DNA from: a virus
Length of the DNA stretch: 64,000 nucleotides
Strand: one strand, 5' to 3'
Virus record (IMG/VR): IMGVR_UViG_3300036771_000090
Location: 1 to 64,000 of that record
This document shows positions 7,034 through 15,623 of the stretch, in pieces; the stretch's first letter is position 1; each line of letters begins with the position of its first letter. The position numbers and the translations under genes are program-made. Under the pieces are notes generated by a model. It was not told the origin of the DNA. It was given only the letters and a program-made list of their open reading frames with translations, and searched no databases.

Positions 7034-10000
7034 ATGACCGGAGAGCAGACCGGCGCCGCTCCGATGGGGGCGGCGGACCTGTCCCAGGGGCACGCCGAAG
7101 AGCTGGAGTCGAGCTGCATCGACGCGGAGCACGTGGCCGCCCGCGGGTACCGGACACTGTTCGGCACCGACGCGGACCGGCTGGAGCTGAAGAACCTGCG
7201 CATCCCGCGCTTCATGTGGCGGGACGACAGCGCCTTTCCCGGGCTGCTGATCCCGGAGTACCGGGTCACCGGGGAGCTGATCGGCTACCAGTTCAAGCCC
7301 GCGGTGCCGCAACGGGGGTCGGACAAGAAGTTCGTGAAGTACGCCTCCCAGGCCGGCACCCCGAACCACCTGGACGTCCCGCCGCTGGTGGCGGACAAGG
7401 TCCGGGACCCGGACAGCCCGCTGTGGATCACCGAAGGGATCAAGAAGGCCGACTCCCTGGCGTCCCGGAGCCGCGCGGTGGTGACGCTGACCGGCGTCTT
7501 CAACTGGCGGAGCAAGCTGGGCACGCTGGGGGACTGGGAGGACATCCCGCTCCAGGGCCGCTCCGTGGTGATCTGCTTCGATGCGGACGCCCGGGAGAAG
7601 CGCACGGTCCTTCTGGCCATGCGCCGGCTGGGCACCTGGCTGGAGTCCAAGCGCGCCAGGGACATCCGGTACCTGATCGTCCCGTCAGAGGTGAACGGCA
7701 CGCCGGTCAAGGGCGTGGACGACTACTTCTGTGCCGGCGGCACGCTGGCGGACCTGCGGGACCACGCGCTCCGGGAGCTGCCGTCCGACGGGGCCCAGGA
7801 CGCGGCCTTCTCGGACGCGGTGCTGGCCGACACGGTGTGCAGTGAGGAGCTGGAGGGGCAGTTCAAATGGTCGGCCGGCATGGGCTGGATGACCTGGACG
7901 GGGAAATTCTGGCGCAAGGCGACGGACGCCACGGTGACCGAAGCCGTACGGCTGTGGGCCCTGACCCAGTTCGAACGGACCATCGACAAGCAGAAGGCCG
8001 ACCCGAACCGGGACATGCGCTCCCAGATGGAGGGGTGGCGGAGCGCGCTGTCCAAAGGGAAGCTGACCGCGCTGGTGACCCTGTCGCGCGGCATCCTGGA
8101 GTGCTCCCCGGACGATTTCGATTCGGACCCCGACCTGTTCAACTGCCCCAACGGCATCCTGGACCTGCGCACCGGCGTACTGGTGCCGCACGACCCGGAC
8201 CGCCTGATGACCCGGATAGCCGGCGTGGACTACATCAAGGGTGCGGAGCACCCCGACTGGTTCACGGCGCTCCAGGCGCTGCCGGAATCGGTCCGGGAGT
8301 GGTTTCAGCTCCGCATCGGCCAGGCCATCACCGGTCACCTGACCCCCGACGATCTGGCCGTCATCTGCCAGGGGGGCGGGGAGAACGGGAAGTCCACGGT
8401 CTTCAACGCGCTGATCACCGCGGCGGGCCGGTATCACATCATGGTGGCGGACCGGGCGATGCTCGGGAACGCCTCCGACAACCACCCCACGGAGATGATG
8501 GACTTCATGGGGGCCCGGTTCGCCATGCTGGAGGAGACCCCCGAATCCCGGCGCCTGGACACCAACCGGCTGAAGAAGCTGGTGGGCACCCGGGAGATCA
8601 CCGCACGCGGGATGCGCCAGGACGACGTCACGTTCGAGACGACCCACTCCCTGTTCGTCAACACCAATTTCCGCCCGACCGTGGATGAGACCGACCACGG
8701 GACCTGGCGCCGTCTGGCGCTGCTGAAGTTCCCGTACACGTACCGCAAGTCCCAGTCGCTGGTGAAGGGCCCCAACGACCGTCTGGGGGACCCTTCGCTC
8801 CGCCAGCGGGTGGAGACTCCGCCGGTGATGGAGGCGGCGCTGGCCTGGGCCGTGGAAGGCGCGCAGCGCTGGTACGGCATGGACCGGATCATGCCGGAGC
8901 TGCCGGAGCTGGTGGTGGCCGACACCCTGGAGTGGCGCAAGGAGTCGGACCCGATCCTCCGGTTCATTGACGACACGCTGGCCTTCGACCGGTCCAGCCA
9001 CATCCACACGGTGGACCTGATGGAGGTCTTCACCAAGTTCATGGACGACCGCAAGTCCCGGCAGTGGTCGGAGAAGACCTTCGGGAGCCGGTTCGGCGGT
9101 CACGATCTGTGTGCACAGAACGGCGTGGAGAAGAGGAAGATCAGGAAGACCGAAGGAAGATCAACACTACAGACCGGAGTCGTGGCGGGAGCCACGTACA
9201 ACGCCTGGATGGGGGTCAGATTTCAGGGTCCGGAGGACGGAAAAGTGTCCGATCCGGGTCCGGAAGACAATTCTGGACCGGAAGATCCTTTCGGAGAACC
9301 GCAGGTAAATGGGGGTGAGCAAGATCATGTTCCCGGTGTTCCCGGTACGGCGGTTAACGCTCAAATGCCCTACGCATGGGAGCTTAACCCGGGAACCGGG
9401 AACACCGGGAACAGACACGAACAGGTAACGAATGTGAAGGAGATGTGCGTGTCTGATATGCCCGAATCCGACCACGCTCCGCAGGTGACTTTCTTCGACC
9501 TGGAAGGCGCCAGCGCGGACGAATTGTTCACGTACGGTGACGGTTTCGTGAGGTTGCCCGGCATGGCCACCGGTGACGGGGACGTGCGCACCGGCGTGCC
9601 GGTCCGGGAGCTGGTCCGGGCCCTGGAGAACGGTCCGTCCGCCGGGCACAACATCATGGGCTTCGACGGCCTGGCCCTGGCCTTCCACCACGGGATGGAC
9701 TGGGAGAAGTTCTGCGAAGGCGCGCAGGACACGGAGATCAACGCCCGGCTGGCCGATCCCCCGCGCTCCAAGGAGTCCGGGCGGACGGAGGACCGGTACG
9801 ACCTGGACCACACCGCGGCGAAGCTGGGGGTGGCCGGGAAGACCGACTCCGCCAAGCGGCTGAAGGACAAGTACGGCGGCTACGACAAGATCCCGCTGGA
9901 CGACCCGGAGTACCACGCCTACCTGAAGGGCGACGTGGAGGCCACCCGCCAGGTGGCCGCGCTCCTGCCGACCACGGAGTACGGCAAGCGGGAGCACTAC

Positions 10001-11203
10001 CTGGCGTCGCTGGCCGGCCGGATGACCCTGAACGGCTTCCGGGTGGACGTCCCCCTGCTCCGCCGGCGCCTGGTGGAGGGACAGGCCAAAAAGCGCGCCG
10101 CCATGGAGGAACTGCGGGAGAGCACCGGGCTTCCGCTGGGCCGGGAGGTGATGCGGGGCCGCGGGAAGGCGAAGACGCCCGTCTTCGAGCCGTTCGACTC
10201 CCCGTTCAACACCACGGAGGGCAAGCAGTGGCTGGCGGACCTGTGGAGCCAGTACGGCGTGAAGCGGCCCCCCAGGACGGCCAAGGGAGCGCTGTCCACG
10301 GCCGCGGAGGCGCTGAAGGAGGTCTCCGGCCACCCGCGGTGCCCGGAGGAGCTGCGACGGACCCTGGACCTGATGGGGATCATCACCACCACCCGGACCG
10401 TCTACCAGACCGCTGCCACCTACCTCACCCCGGAGGGACGCGTCCACCCGTCGGTGTCCATGCGCCAGGCGTCCGGGCGGTGGTCGGTCACCAACCCCGG
10501 TCTGACCGTCTTCGGCAAGCGCGGCGGCCGGCACGTGGAGCGGGACATCTTCATCCCGGAGCCGGGCCACGTGGTCATCACGTGCGACCTGAGCCAGGTG
10601 GACATGCGCGCGGTGGCCGGGCACTGCCAGGACCAGGCGTACATGGCGCTGTTCGAGCCGGGCAAGGACGTCCACCAGGCGATTGCCGATCAACTGGGCA
10701 TCGCCCGGCAGGACGCGAAGCAGTTCGGCCACGGGTACAACTACGGCCTTCAGCTCAAAGGCGCCATCGAGCGCGGCATGGACCCGGACCTGGCCAAGAC
10801 GTTCTATGAGGGCATGGCCACCCAGTTCCCGGAGAAGAACGCCTGGACGGAGCGGGTACGGGCCGACGGCCGCCAGGGGCTGCTCCTGGACAACGGCTTC
10901 GGCCGGATGATGCGCTGCGACCCGGACCACGCCTTCACGGTCGCACCGGCCCTGATGGGCCAGGGAGGTGCCCGGGACATCACCTGTGAGGTGCTGATCC
11001 GCCTCATGGCCCGGCATCCTGAGTACCGGGCCTACCTGCGCGCCTACGTCCACGACGAATTCGTCTTCTCGGTCCCGGAGGACCAGGCGGAGGAGATCGG
11101 CGCGGAGATCACCGACGCGTTCACCTGGGAGTGGCGCGGGGTCCCGATCCTGTGCGACCTGGCCGGGCCCGCGGAGAGCTGGGGATCGGCGTCCGCGAAG
11201 TAG
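7034..11203 (+). CDS. Primase/SF3 helicase fused to family A DNA polymerase
   Basis: One uninterrupted frame encodes 1389 residues. Residues about 100-250 carry a DUF3854/Toprim-like fold (WITEGIKKADS, then CFDADA). Residues about 320-720 form a D5/P4-type helicase with Walker A GGGENGKST near 449, Walker B-like AMLEET and sensor FVNTNFRP. After a 100-residue acidic, Gly/Pro-rich linker comes a DnaQ-like exonuclease (FFDLEG near 820, HNIMGFD, YLKGDVEAT) and a family A polymerase with motif A CDLSQVDMR near 1184, motif B around FGHGYNYG and motif C VHDEF near 1338. It should prime, unwind and copy phage DNA. These activities are usually on separate proteins. Motif A has Asp where Glu is nearly universal. 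GTG 7028 is an alternative start. Confidence 0.92.
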   Translation: MTGEQTGAAPMGAADLSQGHAEELESSCIDAEHVAARGYRTLFGTDADRLELKNLRIPRFMWRDDSAFPGLLIPEYRVTGELIGYQFKPAVPQRGSDKKFVKYASQAGTPNHLDVPPLVADKVRDPDSPLWITEGIKKADSLASRSRAVVTLTGVFNWRSKLGTLGDWEDIPLQGRSVVICFDADAREKRTVLLAMRRLGTWLESKRARDIRYLIVPSEVNGTPVKGVDDYFCAGGTLADLRDHALRELPSDGAQDAAFSDAVLADTVCSEELEGQFKWSAGMGWMTWTGKFWRKATDATVTEAVRLWALTQFERTIDKQKADPNRDMRSQMEGWRSALSKGKLTALVTLSRGILECSPDDFDSDPDLFNCPNGILDLRTGVLVPHDPDRLMTRIAGVDYIKGAEHPDWFTALQALPESVREWFQLRIGQAITGHLTPDDLAVICQGGGENGKSTVFNALITAAGRYHIMVADRAMLGNASDNHPTEMMDFMGARFAMLEETPESRRLDTNRLKKLVGTREITARGMRQDDVTFETTHSLFVNTNFRPTVDETDHGTWRRLALLKFPYTYRKSQSLVKGPNDRLGDPSLRQRVETPPVMEAALAWAVEGAQRWYGMDRIMPELPELVVADTLEWRKESDPILRFIDDTLAFDRSSHIHTVDLMEVFTKFMDDRKSRQWSEKTFGSRFGGHDLCAQNGVEKRKIRKTEGRSTLQTGVVAGATYNAWMGVRFQGPEDGKVSDPGPEDNSGPEDPFGEPQVNGGEQDHVPGVPGTAVNAQMPYAWELNPGTGNTGNRHEQVTNVKEMCVSDMPESDHAPQVTFFDLEGASADELFTYGDGFVRLPGMATGDGDVRTGVPVRELVRALENGPSAGHNIMGFDGLALAFHHGMDWEKFCEGAQDTEINARLADPPRSKESGRTEDRYDLDHTAAKLGVAGKTDSAKRLKDKYGGYDKIPLDDPEYHAYLKGDVEATRQVAALLPTTEYGKREHYLASLAGRMTLNGFRVDVPLLRRRLVEGQAKKRAAMEELRESTGLPLGREVMRGRGKAKTPVFEPFDSPFNTTEGKQWLADLWSQYGVKRPPRTAKGALSTAAEALKEVSGHPRCPEELRRTLDLMGIITTTRTVYQTAATYLTPEGRVHPSVSMRQASGRWSVTNPGLTVFGKRGGRHVERDIFIPEPGHVVITCDLSQVDMRAVAGHCQDQAYMALFEPGKDVHQAIADQLGIARQDAKQFGHGYNYGLQLKGAIERGMDPDLAKTFYEGMATQFPEKNAWTERVRADGRQGLLLDNGFGRMMRCDPDHAFTVAPALMGQGGARDITCEVLIRLMARHPEYRAYLRAYVHDEFVFSVPEDQAEEIGAEITDAFTWEWRGVPILCDLAGPAESWGSASAK
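9328..9413. repeat. 19-bp perfect inverted repeat in the primase-polymerase linker
   Basis: TGTTCCCGGTGTTCCCGGT (9328-9346) and its exact complement (9395-9413) flank 48 bases. The flanked stretch itself holds a second, one-base-imperfect pair (GGTTAACGCTC at 9352 and GAGCTTAACC at 9380). Together they could form a long hairpin or cruciform, 24 bases before the internal ribosome site at 9437. Confidence 0.85.
9437..9451 (+). promoter_or_regulatory. Internal ribosome site and GTG start for a free polymerase
   Basis: AAGGAG (9437-9442) is followed after six bases by GTG (9449), in frame with the fusion at codon 806, just before the exonuclease domain. Initiation here would give a 584-residue polymerase ending at 11203, the normal size of a phage family A enzyme. 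The signal is as good as those of authentic starts in this window. Confidence 0.55.
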
Positions 11204-11230
11204 CGGGCACCGCCATGGAAGAAGGAAGAG

Positions 11231-11407
11231 ATGACGGAGCAGCCGTTCCAGTACCCGCCCGGTGTGGACCGGGACCAGTACGACCTACAGACCTACCTGG
11301 AAGCCGGTACGGAGGAGGCGATGGCCGCCGGCCGGCGTCTGGACGAACGCGCGGTGGCCGCCTTCCGGGCGCGCCAGGGGGAGCACGAACGCGGGGAACA
11401 GCCGTGA
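11231..11407 (+). CDS. Small acidic hypothetical protein
   Basis: A 58-residue ORF starting at ATG 11231 behind GGAAGAAGGAAGAG, 27 bases after the polymerase stop. It is rich in Glu, Arg and Ala (DLQTYLEAGTEEAMAAGRRL) and probably helical. Its stop overlaps the GTG of the PadR-like gene. No family is recognised; the strong ribosome site and tight coupling argue that it is translated. Confidence 0.6.
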   Translation: MTEQPFQYPPGVDRDQYDLQTYLEAGTEEAMAAGRRLDERAVAAFRARQGEHERGEQP

Positions 11408-11664
11408 GGAAGGTGTGGACCACACGCAAGACGCGCCGCGTCCTGGCCGTTCTGGCGGACCCGCGGACTTACGGGGAGCCGGTCAGCGCGGCCCGGCTGC
11501 ACTACCTGACCAGGTACCGTCCCGGGACGCTGTACCCGGTGCTGGACGAACTCCTGCGGTGCGGCTGGATCGAGCCGGCCAGCCAGTACCTGAAGGAGCC
11601 GGGTTACAGGATCACCGAATACGGGGTCCTGAAGGTCTACCACGCACTTCGGAGGCACGGATGA
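11404..11664 (+). CDS. PadR-like winged-helix regulator
   Basis: An 86-residue protein starting at GTG 11404 (GTGA overlap). The segment PVSAARLHYLTRYRPGTLYPVLDELLRCGWIEPAS followed by GYRITEYG, too long to be coincidence, matches the PadR/MarR winged helix: HTH, 'GTLYPVL' recognition helix, and the beta wing ending in Y-x-I/L-T. Such proteins usually repress transcription as dimers, but the C-terminal dimerisation helix of true PadR proteins is almost absent here. The target is unknown. Confidence 0.75.
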   Translation: MRKVWTTRKTRRVLAVLADPRTYGEPVSAARLHYLTRYRPGTLYPVLDELLRCGWIEPASQYLKEPGYRITEYGVLKVYHALRRHG

Positions 11665-12065
11665 AGATCACGGGTATGGCGCGCTTCGCGTCCGGAATCC
11701 TCCGCGCCGGCGGGGGTGACGACCGGGGAACCGGGTGGGAGACCTACCTGGAGCACGCGGCGGCCATGGGCTACTGCCAGGAGCTGGCCGAAGAGCTGGT
11801 CCGGGCGGGACTGAGCACGGAAGGCGCCCTGGGAGTGATGGCTTCGGGCGGTCTGCTGCCCGGCGCCGCCGGAGGCTGGCCCGGCCGGGACGCCGGTTTC
11901 AGTTTCGGGGACAGCACCCTGGCCCGGCGCGTTCTGCTGCCGCTCAACCCGGGGGACTCCATGGACACGCTGCTGGAACAGGTGGCGGCTGCGGCCCGGA
12001 CGGGCGGGTACTCGATGGCGGACGTCGCGTACGGACTGCGGAGGCTGGCCGATGACAGCCACTGA
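11661..12065 (+). CDS. Hypothetical protein
   Basis: A 134-residue protein whose ATG overlaps the PadR-like stop (ATGA). It is Ala/Gly-rich, with helices around residues 25-55 (YLEHAAAMGYCQELAEELV) and 110-130. No motif or family is recognised. It is part of a tightly packed rightward operon of small genes between the replication and packaging blocks. Confidence 0.65.
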   Translation: MKITGMARFASGILRAGGGDDRGTGWETYLEHAAAMGYCQELAEELVRAGLSTEGALGVMASGGLLPGAAGGWPGRDAGFSFGDSTLARRVLLPLNPGDSMDTLLEQVAAAARTGGYSMADVAYGLRRLADDSH

Positions 12066-12258
12066 ACTGGAGCAGCCGGCCGCCGTACGGACCGCCTGCC
12101 CGTGGTGCCGGAATCCGGACGTGCTGGTCTGGAACGGCGTGCTGTTCCCGCACGGCAGCACACGGGACGGCTGGTGCCCGGCGCGCGGTGAGACCCCGCG
12201 GTCCGCCGCGCGGATGGCAGCCCTGCATGAGGAGATCCGGCTGAAGGGACACCCGTGA
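12052..12258 (+). CDS. Small Cys-containing hypothetical protein
   Basis: A 68-residue protein with a CPWC knuckle near residue 16 and a later WCPARGE, giving three cysteines that could bind zinc. ATG 12052 overlaps the preceding gene by 14 bases, and its stop overlaps the next GTG. Short proteins of this kind (PHGSTRDGWCPARG) are common in actinophages; the function is unknown. Confidence 0.62.
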   Translation: MTATELEQPAAVRTACPWCRNPDVLVWNGVLFPHGSTRDGWCPARGETPRSAARMAALHEEIRLKGHP

Positions 12259-12497
12259 TCTTCTGCCGGAAGCGGTACGGACGCTGGTACTGGGTGTGCA
12301 CCCGGTGCCGTCCCTGGACGTCGGGGTCCGCCCGCGGTTTCGCGCGGCTGCTGGTGAGCCTGCGGCACCACGAACGGGTCCGGGGATGCCACCATCGGGT
12401 GATGGCGGAACGGACCAGGAAGACGGAAGAGGGATCATGGACGGACTACTGCGGCGCTGGAGCAGGCGGCGCCGGGCCGCACGCGGCCGGGGGCTGA
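12255..12497 (+). CDS. Small basic Cys-containing protein
   Basis: An 80-residue protein starting at GTG 12255 (GTGA overlap). The first 50 residues look conserved in character, with CRKRYGRWYWVCTRCRPW and a later Cys/His pair (GCHH), possibly a zinc site. The last 25 residues are low-complexity Gly/Ala and overlap the next gene by 61 bases, so the true extent is uncertain. Confidence 0.5.
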   Translation: MIFCRKRYGRWYWVCTRCRPWTSGSARGFARLLVSLRHHERVRGCHHRVMAERTRKTEEGSWTDYCGAGAGGAGPHAAGG

Positions 12498-12784
12498 AGC
12501 TGGCACTGCCGGACGGCCGCTGGGAGGCTGCGGGCCGCGCGCTGCGGGACGCCGGGCCGACCGCGGAGCAGTTCGCGGACCGGATGCGCGTCCTGGGGGC
12601 TCCTACGGCAGGGGACTTCGTGGAGCAGATGGAAGCGCTCCGGACGATGCCCGGTATCACCCGGCAGGAGGCGGACATCATTGCGGAAGACGTCCGGGAC
12701 ATTGCGGCCGGCCCGCAATACCGGGAGTGCGGCTGGCGCCTGGGACTGTGCAAGGGCTGTTCCCGGTGTGATCCGGATGCGTGA
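12437..12784 (+). CDS. Hypothetical protein
   Basis: A 115-residue protein starting at ATG 12437, where GGAAGAGGG supplies a ribosome site. The N-terminus is strongly basic (RRWSRRRRAARGRG). The middle is helical and the C-terminus ends in a Cys cluster (CGWRLGLCKGCSRC). It may be a small nucleic-acid-binding protein. It lies directly before the probable small terminase gene. Confidence 0.62.
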   Translation: MDGLLRRWSRRRRAARGRGLKLALPDGRWEAAGRALRDAGPTAEQFADRMRVLGAPTAGDFVEQMEALRTMPGITRQEADIIAEDVRDIAAGPQYRECGWRLGLCKGCSRCDPDA

Positions 12785-12808
12785 TCATAATCGCGGGAGG
12801 TGAAGATC

Positions 12809-13396
12809 ATGACTCTCGTGATCGTTCCGCGCTGCCCGCGCCGGAACCTGAACGGCCGGATGTGCGCGTACCCGGCCGGCGCCGGAACGCGGCACAGGGG
12901 CTGGGGTGTCTGCCGCTGGCACCGCGGCCAGTGGACATCGGTGGAGAAGACCTGGGAGGCAGCCATGGAGCTGGCCGAAGAGCTGGACATCAACCCCCTG
13001 GAAGCGCTGCTGCAACAGGTCCGCTCCGCCGGGGCGCACGCGGCATGGGCGGACACCCAGCTCCGGGAGGCGATCCGGCGCGCCGGGCAGGAGGGGACCG
13101 AACCGGGCGATGAACCGACGGCCGCGGTAGCGCGCTGGCTGATGGAGTCGCGCAAGGAGCGGGCCCTGTTCAGCAAGATCAGCAAGGCGGCCGTGGACGC
13201 CGGTGTGGCCACCGCGCTGCTGGCCCGGATCGACATGGAATCGACGGCCGTCGCGGAAGCGGTCATCGCGGGGGTGGACGCGCTGGACCTGCCCGGTGAC
13301 GCGCGCAACCGCGCGCTGGCCGCAGCCCACGAACGGCTCCTGGCCATCTCCGGTCCCGCACAGGACGAAATCCTCCAGATCCCCGAAGCCGGCTGA
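12809..13396 (+). CDS. terS: Probable terminase small subunit
   Basis: A 195-residue protein starting at ATG 12809 with a strong GGGAGG. The architecture matches actinophage small terminases: an N-terminal Cys/His segment (CRWHRGQW), the phrase INPLEALLQQVRSAG, a Trp-containing helix, then long helices with RKERALFSKISKAAVDAG and a C-terminal helix. Small terminases oligomerise, recognise the packaging site and load the large subunit. The unusual point is that the large terminase lies 3.8 kb downstream, with lysis-like and accessory genes between them. The assignment rests on pattern memory rather than a search. Confidence 0.55.
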   Translation: MTLVIVPRCPRRNLNGRMCAYPAGAGTRHRGWGVCRWHRGQWTSVEKTWEAAMELAEELDINPLEALLQQVRSAGAHAAWADTQLREAIRRAGQEGTEPGDEPTAAVARWLMESRKERALFSKISKAAVDAGVATALLARIDMESTAVAEAVIAGVDALDLPGDARNRALAAAHERLLAISGPAQDEILQIPEAG

Positions 13397-13478
13397 TCCT
13401 GTCAAGACCCCGCGGCCGTGAATCGGTGGCGGGATGACCTGCGGAAATAGCCGGACCGGTCAAACTAAATAGCCTTGA

Positions 13479-14147
<669 letters not shown>

Positions 14148-14190
14148 CCTGGACGGCGCGCCGGTCTACGTGGCAGCCGGTGAGAACGGC

Positions 14191-14225
14191 GAAGGGCCCC
14201 CGTCCACCGTGGACGGGGGCCCTTC
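14191..14225. terminator. 16-bp perfect GC hairpin, probable terminator
   Basis: GAAGGGCCCCCGTCCA and its complement flank only CCG. It lies 43 bases after the Rpf-like gene stop and has no T-run, as is usual in Streptomyces. It probably ends the early/replication transcript before the structural operon. Confidence 0.75.
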
Positions 14226-14259
14226 TGCGCTGTCGTACACCCGTGGAACACCCTACAGC

Positions 14260-14369
14260 GAAGCCCCCGGTGGCCAGACCAGGGGCTTCCCTACTGTGGA
14301 GCCAGCAGCAACCAGGAACCACCGTACAACAGCGCCCCCGCGGGCTGCCGGGTCTTCCGCGGAGGCGCT
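14260..14369. other. Two further hairpins in a 360-bp non-coding gap
   Basis: The gap from 14148 to 14508 has no credible gene. After the terminator it holds GAAGCCCC/GGGGCTTC (14260-14289) and a near-perfect 13-bp stem, AGCGCCCCCGCGG with CCGCGGAGGCGCT (14331-14369, 12 of 13 paired), then smaller inverted repeats up to about 14430. It could be a structured RNA leader or a packaging/cohesive-end region; neither is shown. Confidence 0.5.
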
Positions 14370-14508
14370 GCTTCCCGGGGTTGGACCGACCCCGGCGGCC
14401 GTGATCGACCGGGAAGCGAGGAACCCGGGACCATGCGGCCACCGACAGCGTAGCGCGGACAGGTCTCCGCAGTAGCCTTATCCCAGTCCACCGAAAGGAA
14501 GACCCCCA

Positions 14509-15393
14509 GTGCCGTACGAGACGTTCCACGAACACACCCACCGCTACACCCCGACGGACCCCCGGCTGGGCCGTCACGTCCGGCACGACAGCCGCAGCGA
14601 GCGGTACGCGGTCGGTGTGCTGCCCAAGCGCGCCGTGAAGAAGGTCCGCTGGACGCGCCGCATCCCGATCCTGAACCAGGGCAACCTGGGGAGCTGCACC
14701 TTCAACGCCTTCACCGGCCTCCGCGGTACCGACAACGCGGCCGGTCCGGGGGTCACCTCCATCACCGTCGCCCCGGCGGCTGCGGCCAAGAGCCAGGGCT
14801 TCTTCACCGCCGGGGACCACGTGCTGGATGAGGACTTCGCGGTGGCCGGCTACAGCCTGGAGACCCGGCTGGACAGCTACCCGGGCCAGTACCCGCCCAC
14901 CGACACCGGCAGTGACGCGCTGGGAGCCATGGCGGCCGGCCAGGCACTGGGCCTGGTGGGTGTCTACCAGCACGCGTTCAGCTACGCCGCGGCCGTCTCC
15001 GCGGTCCAGTCCGGCGGTCTGCTGTGGGGCACGCTCTGGCTCAACTCGATGTTCGACGTGGACAAGAAGGGATACATCAGCGTCATCACGTCGTCCGGGG
15101 AAGCCGGCGGACACGAACTGGTCCTGTCCGGCTACGACCCGGAGAACGACGAATGGACCATGGACAACTCCTGGGACTCCGACTGGGGGCAGGACGGCAG
15201 CGCCAAGATCAAGGGCGTCCAACTGACGTGGCTGCTCTCCCGGGACGGGGACATCACGCTGCCCACCTGGACGACGTCCGTCCCTCCGCAGCCGGTCCCC
15301 GATCCGCCCGTCCCGCCGGTCAGTCCCGCCGTCACGGACGACCAGCTCTGGTCCACCGTCCAGGCGTGGCACGACGGCAAGCAGGCGGCATGA
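14509..15393 (+). CDS. Papain-like (C1 family) cysteine peptidase
   Basis: A 294-residue protein with the C1 peptidase layout: IPILNQGNLGSCTFNAFTGL (oxyanion Gln and nucleophile Cys near residue 65), GGHELVLSGYD (catalytic His near 205) and MDNSWDSDWG (Asn near 220). There is no signal peptide, so it acts inside the cell or in the particle. The C-terminal 40 residues are a Pro-rich linker plus a short helical domain (DDQLWSTVQAWHDGK). Possible roles include virion protein processing or an attack on host proteins. The start is GTG 14509 with AAGGAAG upstream. Confidence 0.85.
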   Translation: MPYETFHEHTHRYTPTDPRLGRHVRHDSRSERYAVGVLPKRAVKKVRWTRRIPILNQGNLGSCTFNAFTGLRGTDNAAGPGVTSITVAPAAAAKSQGFFTAGDHVLDEDFAVAGYSLETRLDSYPGQYPPTDTGSDALGAMAAGQALGLVGVYQHAFSYAAAVSAVQSGGLLWGTLWLNSMFDVDKKGYISVITSSGEAGGHELVLSGYDPENDEWTMDNSWDSDWGQDGSAKIKGVQLTWLLSRDGDITLPTWTTSVPPQPVPDPPVPPVSPAVTDDQLWSTVQAWHDGKQAA

Positions 15394-15623
15394 TCAGGAA
15401 GAAGGGTGGTCTGCCGTTCCCCTTCTCGTTCCTGGTGGGCGGTGAGCCGGTGTCCGGCGGTCCCGTCCCGGACGCGCGCAGCGTCACCATCAGCGGGGAA
15501 GGGCTCCAGATCAGCGGATACGGCAAGGACGACGTCCTGGCGATCCTGGTCGTGCTGAAGGACCAGGCCGGCGACGCCTTCCACAGCGTTCCGGACGCGC
15601 CCCGGGAAGGCGGCTACGCGTGA
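15390..15623 (+). CDS. Hypothetical protein
   Basis: A 77-residue protein starting at ATG 15390, overlapping the protease stop (ATGA). It begins basic (IRKKGGLPFPF) and continues with a beta-rich segment (SVTISGEGLQISGYG) and a helix containing DDVLAILVVLKDQ. No family is recognised. Being coupled to the protease, it may be a partner or inhibitor, which is speculation. Confidence 0.6.
   Translation: MIRKKGGLPFPFSFLVGGEPVSGGPVPDARSVTISGEGLQISGYGKDDVLAILVVLKDQAGDAFHSVPDAPREGGYA

Noticed and set aside
9167-11053. Leftward 628-codon frame opposite the polymerase
   Set aside because: The complementary frame encodes all polymerase motifs; this one is low-complexity and has no ribosome site.
14170-14475. 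101-codon rightward frame in the hairpin-rich gap
   Set aside because: It is read through strong inverted repeats, has no ribosome site and shows no protein-like pattern.
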